Source of the DNA: an uncultured Prevotella sp.
GTDB taxonomy: Bacteria > Bacteroidota > Bacteroidia > Bacteroidales > Bacteroidaceae
DNA: 20,455 nt
Reading direction: 5' to 3'
NCBI GenBank assembly: GCA_900550635.1
Contig: URSZ01000032.1
Span: 1 to 20,455, forward strand
A program made the translations under genes and the position numbers. Under the pieces are notes generated by a model that did no database searches, had not been told where the DNA came from, and worked only from the letters and a program-made list of their open reading frames with translations. Shown piece after piece: positions 7,953-16,209 of the stretch (position 1 is the stretch's first letter; the number at the start of each line of letters is the position of its first letter).

Positions 7953-9086
7953 ATGGCAAACGACTTCCTACCTTGCGGAAAACTCCGCGGCCTTTGTGCA
8001 AAAGGCTGCGGCCGCCAGGACAACCAACTCAACACATACGATTACTTTGCCGACATACCCGGCAACGAATCAACTACCGACCTCGTAGAAGTACAATTCA
8101 AAAACACTCATAAGGCATACTTTCACAACAGCAACAACCTGCCGCTGCAAAAAGGAGACATCGTTGCCGTTGAAGCCTCGCCCGGACACGACATAGGAAC
8201 AGTAACGCTTACGGGAAGGCTCGTGCCGCTGCAAATGCGCAAGGCAAACCTTAAGCCAAACACCGAAATACGTCGCATATACCGCAAGGCGCGTGCCGTA
8301 GACATGGAAAAATACGAGGAAGCAAAAGCCCGCGAGCACGACACGATGATTCGCTCAAGGCAAATCGCTGCCGGTTTGGGGCTGCAAATGAAAATAGGAG
8401 ACGTTGAATTCCAAGGCGACGGCAACAAAGCAATCTTCTATTACATAGCCGACCAGCGCGTTGACTTCCGCCAGCTGATAAAGGTGCTTGCCGAAGAATT
8501 CCACGTGCGTATAGAAATGAAACAGATTGGAGCACGGCAGGAAGCAGGACGCATTGGCGGAATCGGACCGTGCGGACGGGAGATGTGCTGTGCTACATGG
8601 ATGAAAAACTTCGCCTCAGTTTCAACAAATGCCGCGAGATTCCAGAACATATCCCTAAACCCGCAAAAACTCGCAGGCCAATGCGCAAAACTTAAATGCT
8701 GCCTGAACTACGAAGTAAACACATACGTCGAGGCTGTTAAGAAAATGCCCGGCCGCGACGTTACCTTAGAAACAAAGGATGCCGTTTATTACCTTTTCAA
8801 GGCCGACCCGCTTTCCAAGGAAGTAACCTATTCAACCGACAAGAACATTCCGGCAAACCTTGTTGTGATACCTGCTTCACGAGCTTTCGAAGTCATTTCG
8901 ATGAACCGCCGGGGCGAAAAGCCCGAAAGCCTGAACAAAGAGGCTATCAGGACAAAACCCGTGCACACCGACCTGGCCGAGCAAGACAGCCTGACACGTT
9001 TCGACAAGGCAAAGAGGCGCAAAAAGAAACGTCGCGACAACAACAGGCAGCGTCAGCAAGGAGGCAAAGACAAGGCGCAGCAATGA
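7953..9086 (+). CDS. PSP1 domain protein, cysteine-rich Bacteroidetes type (RicT-related)
   Basis: The 377-residue protein carries the PSP1 core, about 105-200 (EIRRIYRKAR, KIGDVEFQGDGNKAIFYY, VDFRQLIKVLAEEF, IGARQEAGRIGGIGPCG). Cysteines cluster at C8, C15 and C19 and again at C207, C212, C213, C244, C249 and C250, suggesting metal or Fe-S binding. In B. subtilis the relative RicT (YaaT) acts with RicA and RicF in an Fe-S complex that affects mRNA processing; whether this holds here is inference. The last 30 residues are strongly basic (KAKRRKKKRRDNNRQRQ), which suggests nucleic-acid binding. The stop overlaps the gldH start in ATGA, so the two are translationally coupled. No promoter was seen in the 105-bp gap after holB. 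Confidence 0.9.
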   Translation: MANDFLPCGKLRGLCAKGCGRQDNQLNTYDYFADIPGNESTTDLVEVQFKNTHKAYFHNSNNLPLQKGDIVAVEASPGHDIGTVTLTGRLVPLQMRKANLKPNTEIRRIYRKARAVDMEKYEEAKAREHDTMIRSRQIAAGLGLQMKIGDVEFQGDGNKAIFYYIADQRVDFRQLIKVLAEEFHVRIEMKQIGARQEAGRIGGIGPCGREMCCATWMKNFASVSTNAARFQNISLNPQKLAGQCAKLKCCLNYEVNTYVEAVKKMPGRDVTLETKDAVYYLFKADPLSKEVTYSTDKNIPANLVVIPASRAFEVISMNRRGEKPESLNKEAIRTKPVHTDLAEQDSLTRFDKAKRRKKKRRDNNRQRQQGGKDKAQQ

Positions 9087-9547
9087 AAAAGCCATTAGCC
9101 ATAATGGTTGCGGCAACGGCAGTGTGCCTGTTTGCTTTGTCGTGCGAGCGGACTTCAATGCTGCATACTTACCGCCATACGCCTGTAAACGGGTGGGAGC
9201 AAAGCGACGTGCTCACCTACGACATAGACACCGTAAGGCAGGCGGGCACCTACAACCTGGATGTAGGTGTAAGGACCACGAACGCCTTTCCTTATAAAAA
9301 GCTATGGCTTGTTGTGGAACAGCATTTCACCAATCCCGCAATGAGCCGGGCCGACACGCTGGCGTGCAGCTTCGTAAACGATGAAGAAGACCGTAACGGG
9401 AAAGGCACAAACACGTACCAGTACACATTCAGCCTTGGCAAAATAAAGCTGGAACGACAGCAAACGGGCAAAATATCAATACGCCACATCATGCGCCGAG
9501 AGATGATACCCGGCGTGTCCGACATAGGGATAAACATATACCACTGA
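9083..9547 (+). CDS. gldH: GldH family lipoprotein
   Basis: The 154-residue product has a lipoprotein signal peptide with lipobox LFALSC (lipidated Cys21). It then shows the GldH pattern NGWEQSDVLTYDID, YNLDVGVRTTNAFPYKKLWL and the C-terminal ISIRHIMRREMIPGVSDIGI. GldH is required for gliding and type IX secretion in Flavobacterium, but homologs occur in many non-motile Bacteroidales, where its role is unclear. It overlaps the PSP1 gene by 4 nt. The holB, PSP1, gldH order agrees with my memory of other Bacteroidetes genomes. No other gld gene lies in the window. Confidence 0.88.
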   Translation: MKKPLAIMVAATAVCLFALSCERTSMLHTYRHTPVNGWEQSDVLTYDIDTVRQAGTYNLDVGVRTTNAFPYKKLWLVVEQHFTNPAMSRADTLACSFVNDEEDRNGKGTNTYQYTFSLGKIKLERQQTGKISIRHIMRREMIPGVSDIGINIYH

Positions 9548-9557
9548 CATTTTTTTT

Positions 9558-10367
9558 ATGCGATTTGAAAAACTTTTTGCCGTCATTTCGTTTTCAATTT
9601 TCTTTCTTACTGCCTGCAACAAGGTAGAATACCATCCTTACGACGGAAGTATAAATGGCAAGACCGGAATAAACAAAAAGAACATCGCCCTAATCGAAAA
9701 AGCATGTGCCGCCAAGGACACCGTAAGGTTTGCAGTAATAAGCGACACGCAGGGATGGCTGGACGAGACGGCCAGAATTGTAAAATCGATAAACTCGCGG
9801 CAGGACGTGGATTTCACCTTGCACCTCGGCGACCTCAGCGATTTCGGATTGACCAAGGAATTCGAGTGGCAGCGCGACTGCCTTGAAAAACTCGCACGCC
9901 CATACGTGTGCCTGATAGGCAACCACGACTGCCTGGCAACAGGCGAATACGTGTTCAAAAAGATTTTCGGCGACATCAACTTTGCCTTCACGGCCGGGAA
10001 AACGCGTTTCGTTTGCCTTAACACCAACAGCCGTGAATTTGACCACACGACATCCGTTCCCGACTTCAGTTTCATTAAGGAGCAGCAGGAAATATTCCCC
10101 GCCGAGGCCGTGAACACCGTGGCCGCCATGCACGCTCCGCCCACTTCGGAACAGTTCGACAACAACATAAGTCCGTATTTTGAATACGAGCTGCTCAGTT
10201 TTCCAAACCTTCTGTGCTGCATTCACGGCCACAACCACCACAACAGCGCCAAAGACCTGTTCAGCGACGGGAACATTTACTACGGCGTGGCAAGCGCTTC
10301 GAAACTGTCATACTACATCTTCACCGTTTTCCCCGAAGGATATACCTATGAGACCATCGACTGCTAA
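9558..10367 (+). CDS. Lipoprotein metallophosphoesterase (calcineurin-like)
   Basis: The 269-residue protein begins with a lipoprotein signal peptide (lipobox LTAC, lipidated Cys20). The metallophosphoesterase motifs follow in order: ISDTQG (61-66), GDLSD (91-95), GNHD (121-124), MHAP (191-194) and GHNH (224-227). The first motif is D-T-Q instead of the common D-x-H, so Gln65 replaces the usual His ligand; this variant is known in part of the superfamily. It should hydrolyse a phosphoester in the periplasm or at the outer membrane, but the substrate cannot be read from sequence. It starts 10 nt after gldH, and its 3' end overlaps the next gene by 20 nt, implying coupling. Confidence 0.88.
   Translation: MRFEKLFAVISFSIFFLTACNKVEYHPYDGSINGKTGINKKNIALIEKACAAKDTVRFAVISDTQGWLDETARIVKSINSRQDVDFTLHLGDLSDFGLTKEFEWQRDCLEKLARPYVCLIGNHDCLATGEYVFKKIFGDINFAFTAGKTRFVCLNTNSREFDHTTSVPDFSFIKEQQEIFPAEAVNTVAAMHAPPTSEQFDNNISPYFEYELLSFPNLLCCIHGHNHHNSAKDLFSDGNIYYGVASASKLSYYIFTVFPEGYTYETIDC
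10335..10340 (+). promoter_or_regulatory. Shine-Dalgarno-like site fixing the start of the next gene
   Basis: GAAGGA lies 7 nt before the ATG at 10348, inside the end of the phosphoesterase gene. The same frame is open from 10180, but that part overlaps phosphoesterase codons and encodes a low-complexity Thr/Ala stretch, while ATG 10348 is followed at once by a signal peptide. Confidence 0.6.
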
Positions 10368-11109
10368 ACTGCGCGCCATAGTGCTTGCCATGGCCGGCTG
10401 CGTGGTTCAAGCACTGCCATGCGCGGCCTCGTTGCCTCCCGCTACGCCGTGCAGCGTAGCAGACAGCCTTATGCCCGCTTGCCCGGGCGATACTGCAACC
10501 GCCGACTCCTTGCCGCCGACACCTGTACCAGCAAACGGAAACAGCGAACGCTACGAAAAACATGTGCGCCGCGCGCGCCACTTCTGGCGCGTCATTACCC
10601 CGAGGCGCACAGTCCTGCAATATGCCGGGGGAATAGGCCTCGTTTCGGCCGGCGTGGGATGGATGTACGGCCCGCGCAAGGTTTGGGAGACCGACTTCCT
10701 CATCGGCTTCGTGCCGTCGTACAATACAGGAGGCACCAAGGTAACACTTACTCTCAAGCAGACTTACGCCCCGTTCAACGTGCAGATAAACAAGTTATTC
10801 AGCTACCAGCCGCTGGCCTGCGGCCTGTACCTGAACTCCATATTCGGCGAAGAGTTCTGGACAAGCGAACCGAAACGTTACCCCGAGCATTACTATGGTT
10901 TTTCGACAGGAATACGGGCGGGCATAAACCTCGGCCAAAGGATTAAGCTGAACATTCCGCCCATGCGCCGGCGCTGGTGCAGGGAAATAATATTCTATTA
11001 CGAGGCCAACACGTGCGACTTGTACCTCGTTTCGTTTTTCAAGAACAAGGATGTTTCATTCTGGGACATACTCAATTTTTCGTTCGGACTTAAATTCACC
11101 GTTTTCTAA
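10348..11109 (+). CDS. Small putative outer-membrane beta-barrel protein
   Basis: From ATG 10348 the product has 253 residues. A signal peptide is clear (MRPSTAKLRAIVLAMAG, likely cleaved near residues 24-30). A Pro/Ala/Ser-rich linker and a basic segment follow (HVRRARHFWRVITPRRTV). The remaining part alternates polar and aromatic residues (for example VTLTLKQTYAPFNVQINKLF, with GGIGLVSAGVGWMYG before it). It ends in FSFGLKFTVF, and a terminal phenylalanine is typical of BamA-inserted barrels. I recognise no named family. It overlaps the phosphoesterase by 20 nt and probably forms an envelope unit with it. An earlier in-frame start at 10180 is less likely. Confidence 0.75.
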   Translation: MRPSTAKLRAIVLAMAGCVVQALPCAASLPPATPCSVADSLMPACPGDTATADSLPPTPVPANGNSERYEKHVRRARHFWRVITPRRTVLQYAGGIGLVSAGVGWMYGPRKVWETDFLIGFVPSYNTGGTKVTLTLKQTYAPFNVQINKLFSYQPLACGLYLNSIFGEEFWTSEPKRYPEHYYGFSTGIRAGINLGQRIKLNIPPMRRRWCREIIFYYEANTCDLYLVSFFKNKDVSFWDILNFSFGLKFTVF

Positions 11110-11265
11110 AGCGTGCCGCTTAATGCCGGCACAGGCGGAGCGCATGGCCCTGCACTCGTGCCGACCGCGAAAACAGACATACGTGACACAAAAACCGGGG
11201 CCGTAAAATACCGTTTTTGCTCCCGAAAAATTGAAAACTGTTTTTCAGTGCATTATACCCACATA

Positions 11266-11348
11266 GGAGAAAGAAAAAAAATACAAGGCACATATTTCAA
11301 AATATGTCCGACCTTTTTTAAAATTCCTCAGACCTTTTTTTCGCCCCC
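11266..11348. repeat. TCNGA triple array, copy 4
   Basis: The three centres are AGGCA (11286-11290), TCCGA (11307-11311) and TCAGA (11328-11332), 21 bp apart. The first has decayed from TCNGA in the same way as box 2 of copy 5. The left end reads GGAGAAAG plus an A-run, the right end T-run plus CGCCCCC. Reversed, these ends match copy 1 (GGGGGCGAAAAAAAGGTC and CTTTGCTCC), so this copy is inverted relative to copies 1 and 2. Confidence 0.83.
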
Positions 11349-11423
11349 TGAAAACCCGTTTGAAAATTGCTTGAAAAAAGCGGACAATAAAAGACAACTC
11401 GCTTCAACCTTACCGGTTGTGGC

Positions 11424-11449
11424 AAAAAAGTTCCGCACTCGGGGGTGCG
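11424..11449 (-). terminator. Candidate intrinsic terminator of cls
   Basis: On the minus strand a short GC stem CGCAC/GTGCG (plus 11434-11449) is followed after 4 nt by six T (plus 11424-11429), about 77 nt beyond the cls stop. The stem is only 5 bp, and an alternative pairing with CGCACGCCCC (11456-11465) competes with it. Confidence 0.4.
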
Positions 11450-11525
11450 CATTCCGCACGCCCCTGCCCTATTTCACACCAACGGCAGGCATATTAAGCA
11501 TAACCGGAAGACGTTGCTTGTTTTA

Positions 11526-12953
11526 CTACAGAAGCGGCGAAAGCAGCCTTACGAAACTCTCGCAAACCTTGCGCAGACGTGTGCGCCTGCCCCACGTTTC
11601 CTTGTCTATCACAACGCAATCCTTGGAATCATCTTCGAAATTAGACTTCAGCTTGCGCGCAAAATCGCCGTCGAACACAAAAGCGTTTACCTCGAAGTTA
11701 TCCTCGAAACTGCGGAAATCGGTATTCGTCGAACCCACCGTTGAAAGCTCGTCGTCCGACACAAAATACTTGGCATGCAGGAAACTCTTCGTATAAGAAT
11801 ATATCTTAACCCCGGCCTCGAGCACGTCATCGTAATACGACGCATTGGCAGCCTTGAGCCAGAAGCGGTCGGGTTCGGAAGGCACCATCAGACGCACGTC
11901 CACACCCGACGCCGCCGCCATCTGCAGGGCATTCAGCACCTGTTCGGTGGGCATGAAATAAGGCGTGGCCAGATAAAAATACCTCTTGGCATTGAGAATG
12001 GCCCACACAAAGCCGTTCATTATGTTGGGCCATTTCGACGCCGGCGACGCCGACACCACTTGCACCATAGCCCGGCCTTCCACATCGTCGGGAACGGGAG
12101 GATAATAACATGAGCCTTCGAGCTTCTCCCCGTTATTGAAAAACCAGTCGGTTATAAAAACCTGCTGCAAGCCGTAAACGGCGCTTCCGCGCAGGCGCAG
12201 GTGCATATCGTGCCAGCCCTCGCCTTTATATCCGTACAAATAACGCAAAGCGATGTTCATGCCGCCCACATATCCCGTAACGCCGTCTATCACAGCAATC
12301 TTGCGGTGGTTACGATAGTTCACGCGGCGTGCAAACCTTGCAAAACGCACCGGCATAAAGCCGCGCACTATTACACCGGCAGCCGCCATTTCGTCGTAAA
12401 AACGCTGCTTGACCGACCAGCAACCCACGTCGTCGTACATGAAACGCACCTCTACACCCCGCCTTACCGCGTCGATAAGGCAATCGCGCACCAGCCGCCC
12501 AAGCGCGTCGTTCTCGAAAATGAAATACTCCATGTGGATATAATGCTTCGCGCGGGCGATGTCGCGTATAAGGGCCGTAATCTTATCGAAGCCTGAACTG
12601 TAAAGCGTGATGTCGTTGCGCGAAAACGGCGGGGCGTATATCTGTTCGAGGAAAAAGTAGCTCAACGCACGGTACTGCACGGGAACACTCACCGTTTCGA
12701 GAGGTAGGTAGCGGGAAAGGGTCTTGCGGTTCAGCAGGTCGATTTCGCGCCGTTGGAGCATACGCTCCTTGCGCACGTCCTGCCCGAAAAAATAAAAAAG
12801 TATGATTCCTACCACCGGAAGGGCTATCAGCACCAGTACCCACGCCATGGTCTTAACCGGCTGGCGCTTTTCGAGTATTACCACAACTATCGTACCTGCC
12901 ACTACAAGGAAGTACAACAGCACTACAACCCGGAGCACTATATAGGAAAGCAT
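11526..12953 (-). CDS. cls: Cardiolipin synthase (phospholipase D family)
   Basis: Cardiolipin synthase joins two phosphatidylglycerol molecules, releasing glycerol, at the cytoplasmic membrane. The 475-residue protein has two N-terminal membrane helices (about 5-27 and 36-56). Two PLD catalytic HKD motifs follow: NHRKIAVIDG (H216, K218, D223) and FLHAKYFVSDD (H393, K395, D400). Each is followed by the usual Gly/Ser-rich strand (GYVGGMNI and STVGSTNTDFRS). Length and architecture match bacterial ClsA-type enzymes. The start ATG at 12951-12953 is supported by an exact -7 box upstream and by the membrane helix beginning immediately. Other PLD enzymes are possible, but the N-terminal helices favour Cls. 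Confidence 0.93.
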   Translation of the reverse strand: MLSYIVLRVVVLLYFLVVAGTIVVVILEKRQPVKTMAWVLVLIALPVVGIILFYFFGQDVRKERMLQRREIDLLNRKTLSRYLPLETVSVPVQYRALSYFFLEQIYAPPFSRNDITLYSSGFDKITALIRDIARAKHYIHMEYFIFENDALGRLVRDCLIDAVRRGVEVRFMYDDVGCWSVKQRFYDEMAAAGVIVRGFMPVRFARFARRVNYRNHRKIAVIDGVTGYVGGMNIALRYLYGYKGEGWHDMHLRLRGSAVYGLQQVFITDWFFNNGEKLEGSCYYPPVPDDVEGRAMVQVVSASPASKWPNIMNGFVWAILNAKRYFYLATPYFMPTEQVLNALQMAAASGVDVRLMVPSEPDRFWLKAANASYYDDVLEAGVKIYSYTKSFLHAKYFVSDDELSTVGSTNTDFRSFEDNFEVNAFVFDGDFARKLKSNFEDDSKDCVVIDKETWGRRTRLRKVCESFVRLLSPLL

Positions 12954-12974
12954 ACCTGCATAGACTTAACTCCA

Positions 12975-12982
12975 CAAAGATA
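12975..12982 (-). promoter_or_regulatory. Bacteroides-type -7 box of cls
   Basis: CAAAGATA on the plus strand is TATCTTTG on the minus strand, an exact TAnnTTTG. It lies about 21 nt upstream of the cls start codon, which leaves a leader of roughly 15 nt. TTGC or TTTG about 17-23 nt further up could serve as the -33 element, but neither has the ideal 19-20 nt spacing. Confidence 0.55.
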
Positions 12983-13293
12983 AAGTTTTTTTCTATGCCG
13001 CAAGCCAAAAGCGCACTATATGCACGAGTATTTGCATGTTTGGCCGGGAAATTTGTCTGCAACACCTGCTCCCGTGCCTTTACCCGTTGCAGAAAAAAAG
13101 AAAAGCGGGTGATTCACATCAGCCGCTTTCATAAATACTAACTAATAACAAAATTACTATGAAAGGATATCATAGAAAAAAACGAGAGAATGAATAATTG
13201 TTAGACCATTTACTTTTTAACGTATGTTACCCATTTAATATTGTATTTTATCTTCTAATTTTCACTCGTATGTTTTTTTATGTTAGCATAATA
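12983..13293. other. AT-rich spacer between the outer-membrane gene and cls
   Basis: Apart from a terminator hairpin (13092-13129), this spacer is AT-rich from about 13130 to 13290. A plus-strand stretch at 13131-13161 looks like a Bacteroidetes translation leader and runs into a 12-codon frame (13159-13197, MKGYHRKKRENE). The same frame continues after the TAA with hydrophobic codons into sequence antisense to the outer-membrane gene. No recognisable gene is supported. Confidence 0.45.
13092..13129 (-). terminator. Intrinsic terminator downstream of the outer-membrane protein gene
   Basis: Read on the minus strand, AAAGCGG and CCGCTTT (plus 13123-13129 and 13102-13108) form a 7-bp stem. An inner TGA/TCA extension lies across a G:G mismatch. 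The tract TTCTTTTTTT follows directly. It lies about 165 nt after the stop of the outer-membrane gene, so this gene and cls are probably separate transcription units. Confidence 0.65.
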
Positions 13294-16209
13294 TTACCTG
13301 CGCATACGTCCTCCGGGCCTTCCCGGGCCTCGGCGCGGGCCCGGCCCGCGGTCGTTGTTATCCTCATAAGAGCGCTTCCCGCCGAAAATGTTCAAACGGT
13401 AAAGGAACTTCACCAGAAGATATGAGTTTATACTGTTGTTCCACGTATCCGAACGCATTTGCGCGTTGATAGTACGCGACACATTGCTCTGCTCATGCAG
13501 TATGTCATAAAGCTGTACCGACAGCGTGGCGGCATTTCCCTTGAGGAAGCTCTGCGAGAGCTGCGCGTTCCAGATAAGTTCGTTCGTGTTCATCGAAGCG
13601 TCGGAATATCCGCGGCGCGAATTCATCCTGATGTCCGTTGAAATCTGCATGTTCCAGTCGAAACTGACATTGGCCGTTGCACCGTAGTTGAAGTTCCACG
13701 TATCCATGTTGGCGTTCGTCTGGAGTTTGTTGCGCGAGTGCTGATAGTTGAACCCGCCGTTCACGCCGACCTCGAGAAGTCCCGTGCGGTAAGTAAGGCG
13801 CAGATTTTCGCCCAGGCCGAGCGTTTTTGTAACGTTCTTGCGGCTTACCGTGTCGTTGCCCGTGCTTACGTAGCCCACGCTGTTGTTGTAGCTTATGTTG
13901 GTGAACGTAACGAAGTTCCAGCTTTTATCAGGACCGAAAGCCGTGTTGAACATCATGTCGGACCCAATGTTCCAGTTTCCGTTTATGTTTTCGGGGCGCG
14001 TAGTCCTTACACCGGTTTTCTCGTCGTAATGCATGGCGTTGCTTATGCTGTTGGACGTCTGTCCGAACCTGATGTTCGCCATCCAGCCCATTTGGCGGTC
14101 GACGATGTAGTTATTGTAGAACAGGCTCAGGTTGTTGCTCCACGAAGGTTTCAACCCGGGGTTACCCCTTGAGATGTAGAGCGGGTCGGAGTCGTCGGTT
14201 ACATCGAGGAGGTCGGTCATCGAAGGCTGCGACGAAGAACCGCGGTAACGGAAGTCTAACTGCGAGGTTTCCGATATTTTGTAGCGGAAGCGTATGTTAG
14301 GCGAAAGGTTGAACACGTTGCGTGTAACGACGGTATCGAGCTTGTCTTTCTGATAGCTCAGCTTAGTGCGCTGCGGCTGCATGTCGATTGCTGCGTGCGC
14401 TTGAATCGTTTTTGTATTGTAGCGCAGTCCTACTCCTATTCTGTGGGTATAGTTCTTATATGTGGCATACTGGCTGTTGCGCACGTTAAGAGCATAGCGG
14501 AGCGAGTCAGCGTCGGTGGGATATGTTCCGAGCGCGGGGTTATACATGTCCCGCCAGCCTTGGAGCGAGTCGAGCTGGTATAGCGAGCGGTCGTTGCTGG
14601 AATACGAGTAGTCGTACTGATAGTTGAACTGCGCGTGCAGGTTCTTGACGATTGGTTCGCTGTAACTCAGGCGTGCGCCGTAGTTCCAGTTTTTCGACGG
14701 GCTGTTGGTGTATTGGTTTGAAAACTGGCGGTTGTTGCCGTCGGTGCGCTGGAAGTATTGTATGTCGCTTCGCGAGAAGTTGCGGCTCTTGCTGTCGCCA
14801 TATCCGCCCCAGAAGGAGAGAGAAGCGTTACGTCCCTCGTTGTTCAGGCGGCGCACTATCATACCCCAGCCGTTGAACGATGTTGACTTGCTGTCGCCCA
14901 TTGAGCGGCGGTGATTGGTGTTCACGGTTATGCCGCGTAGCGCGGCTATCGAATCCTGGAATATGGCTCCGAGCGGGTCGGACACTCCGGCTATCGAATA
15001 CGGGTCGTCGTTGAACGTTGCGGTACGGCTCTGTGACCAGCTGTCGGATTCGGAATACGAGAAGCTGGGGCGGAATGTGATTGTTGTGAGCGTATCGGGG
15101 TTCCATTTCAACCTTATACCGCTGTTTATGTTCGTGCTGTGGCTGTAGTTGTTGCTCTTCGAGTTTGAGAACGACGATGACGAGCCGCTGTTGAGGAACG
15201 TTTCGGAACTTGAGCGCGACTGCTGGTCGCTGCCGTTGTGGTTCCAGCGCACGTTACCGCTTATCTCGAAGAATCCCTGTTCGCGTTCCTTCTTGCGGTT
15301 GCTCCAGCCGAGGTTTACACCGGCGCTTTTCGAAGCCACGAGCCCGTTGCCCGCGCCGCGCCCCCAGCGGAAGCCGCGGTCGCCTGTGTTGTTGGCGTTG
15401 CCGAAGAATGTTTCGCGGTCGTAGTCGGTAAAGCGGTTAACGAACAGGTTGCCCGAGTAGCGGTGCTTCGTACCTGCCCCGGCGTCGAGGTTGCTAACCC
15501 AGCTTTCCTTGAGTTTTTCCTTTAGCGAGAGGTCTATTACGGTTTCTTCCTCACCGTCGTCCACGCCGGTCTGTTCGGCATAGTCGCTTTTCTTGTCGTA
15601 AGCCTTTATTTTCTGCACCAGTTCGGTAGGCAGGTTTTTCATTGCTATCTTGGTATCGCCGCGGAAGAAGTCCTTGCCGTCGATGAGTATCTGCGACACT
15701 GTCTTGCCGTTTATCTTGATAGTACCGTCGTCACTTACTTCCGCACCGGGCAGCTGTTCAACGAGCGATTCGAGCGACGAGCCCACAGGCACGCGATATG
15801 CCGAAGCGTTGTATTGGAAAGTATCGGCCTTCATCTCCACCTTGGCCGCCTTGGCCGTTACGGTAGCACCTTTCAGCGCCACGGAATTGAGGGGGAGCGC
15901 TATTGTGCCGAGCGATACGTTCGGTTTGGATTTGGCAAGCGTTACGTTGCGGTACTGCGTTACGTAGCCCACGAACGACGCCTTTATTATATAGCTCCCC
16001 GCCTTTGAGGATTTTATGGTAAAGCTGCCTGTCTTCGACGTACCTATACCTCCCACGTATGTAGAGTCCTTGGTAAGCAGCTGAATAGTAGCAAGTTCTA
16101 TTGCATTACCGCTTTCCTTCTCCGTAACCTTTCCCGTAATGGTGTACTGCGTCTGCGCAGCAGCGTTCGCGAAGAAAGCAGATAAAAGCAAGGAACAAAT
16201 CCATTTCAT
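13294..16209 (-). CDS. TonB-dependent outer-membrane beta-barrel protein (OMP_b-brl_3 type)
   Basis: The 971-residue product has a signal peptide (about 1-19, ending ANAAAQ). A carboxypeptidase-regulatory-like beta-sandwich domain covers about 21-105 (ITGKVTEKESGNAIELATI through GTIALP). A TonB plug-like domain covers about 115-230 (VGSSLESLVEQLPG, ILIDGKDFF). A long Ser/Asn/Tyr-rich beta-barrel follows. The last barrel strands (NSYLLVKFLYRLNIFGG) are followed by a roughly 25-residue Arg/Gly/Pro-rich tail. No SusD-like partner is adjacent, so a glycan-utilisation locus is not indicated. The family is recognised but the imported ligand is unknown. It is transcribed away from dnaE. Confidence 0.88.
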   Translation of the reverse strand: MKWICSLLLSAFFANAAAQTQYTITGKVTEKESGNAIELATIQLLTKDSTYVGGIGTSKTGSFTIKSSKAGSYIIKASFVGYVTQYRNVTLAKSKPNVSLGTIALPLNSVALKGATVTAKAAKVEMKADTFQYNASAYRVPVGSSLESLVEQLPGAEVSDDGTIKINGKTVSQILIDGKDFFRGDTKIAMKNLPTELVQKIKAYDKKSDYAEQTGVDDGEEETVIDLSLKEKLKESWVSNLDAGAGTKHRYSGNLFVNRFTDYDRETFFGNANNTGDRGFRWGRGAGNGLVASKSAGVNLGWSNRKKEREQGFFEISGNVRWNHNGSDQQSRSSSETFLNSGSSSSFSNSKSNNYSHSTNINSGIRLKWNPDTLTTITFRPSFSYSESDSWSQSRTATFNDDPYSIAGVSDPLGAIFQDSIAALRGITVNTNHRRSMGDSKSTSFNGWGMIVRRLNNEGRNASLSFWGGYGDSKSRNFSRSDIQYFQRTDGNNRQFSNQYTNSPSKNWNYGARLSYSEPIVKNLHAQFNYQYDYSYSSNDRSLYQLDSLQGWRDMYNPALGTYPTDADSLRYALNVRNSQYATYKNYTHRIGVGLRYNTKTIQAHAAIDMQPQRTKLSYQKDKLDTVVTRNVFNLSPNIRFRYKISETSQLDFRYRGSSSQPSMTDLLDVTDDSDPLYISRGNPGLKPSWSNNLSLFYNNYIVDRQMGWMANIRFGQTSNSISNAMHYDEKTGVRTTRPENINGNWNIGSDMMFNTAFGPDKSWNFVTFTNISYNNSVGYVSTGNDTVSRKNVTKTLGLGENLRLTYRTGLLEVGVNGGFNYQHSRNKLQTNANMDTWNFNYGATANVSFDWNMQISTDIRMNSRRGYSDASMNTNELIWNAQLSQSFLKGNAATLSVQLYDILHEQSNVSRTINAQMRSDTWNNSINSYLLVKFLYRLNIFGGKRSYEDNNDRGPGPRRGPGRPGGRMRR

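Larger units (their letters stand above)
11110..11525. other. Convergent spacer
   Basis: This 416-bp spacer lies between the 3' ends of the putative barrel gene (+) and cls (-). It contains a 6-bp stem right after the barrel gene (GTGCCG 11113-11118 / CGGCAC 11127-11132, no T-tract), array copy 4 (11266-11348) and a terminator-like hairpin for cls. The open frames crossing it are composed partly of the repeat and have no recognisable product. Confidence 0.6.

Noticed and set aside
13294..16209. SusC-type glycan importer
   Set aside because: No SusD-like gene, glycoside hydrolase or regulator is adjacent, and the barrel looks like the OMP_b-brl_3 group rather than SusC.
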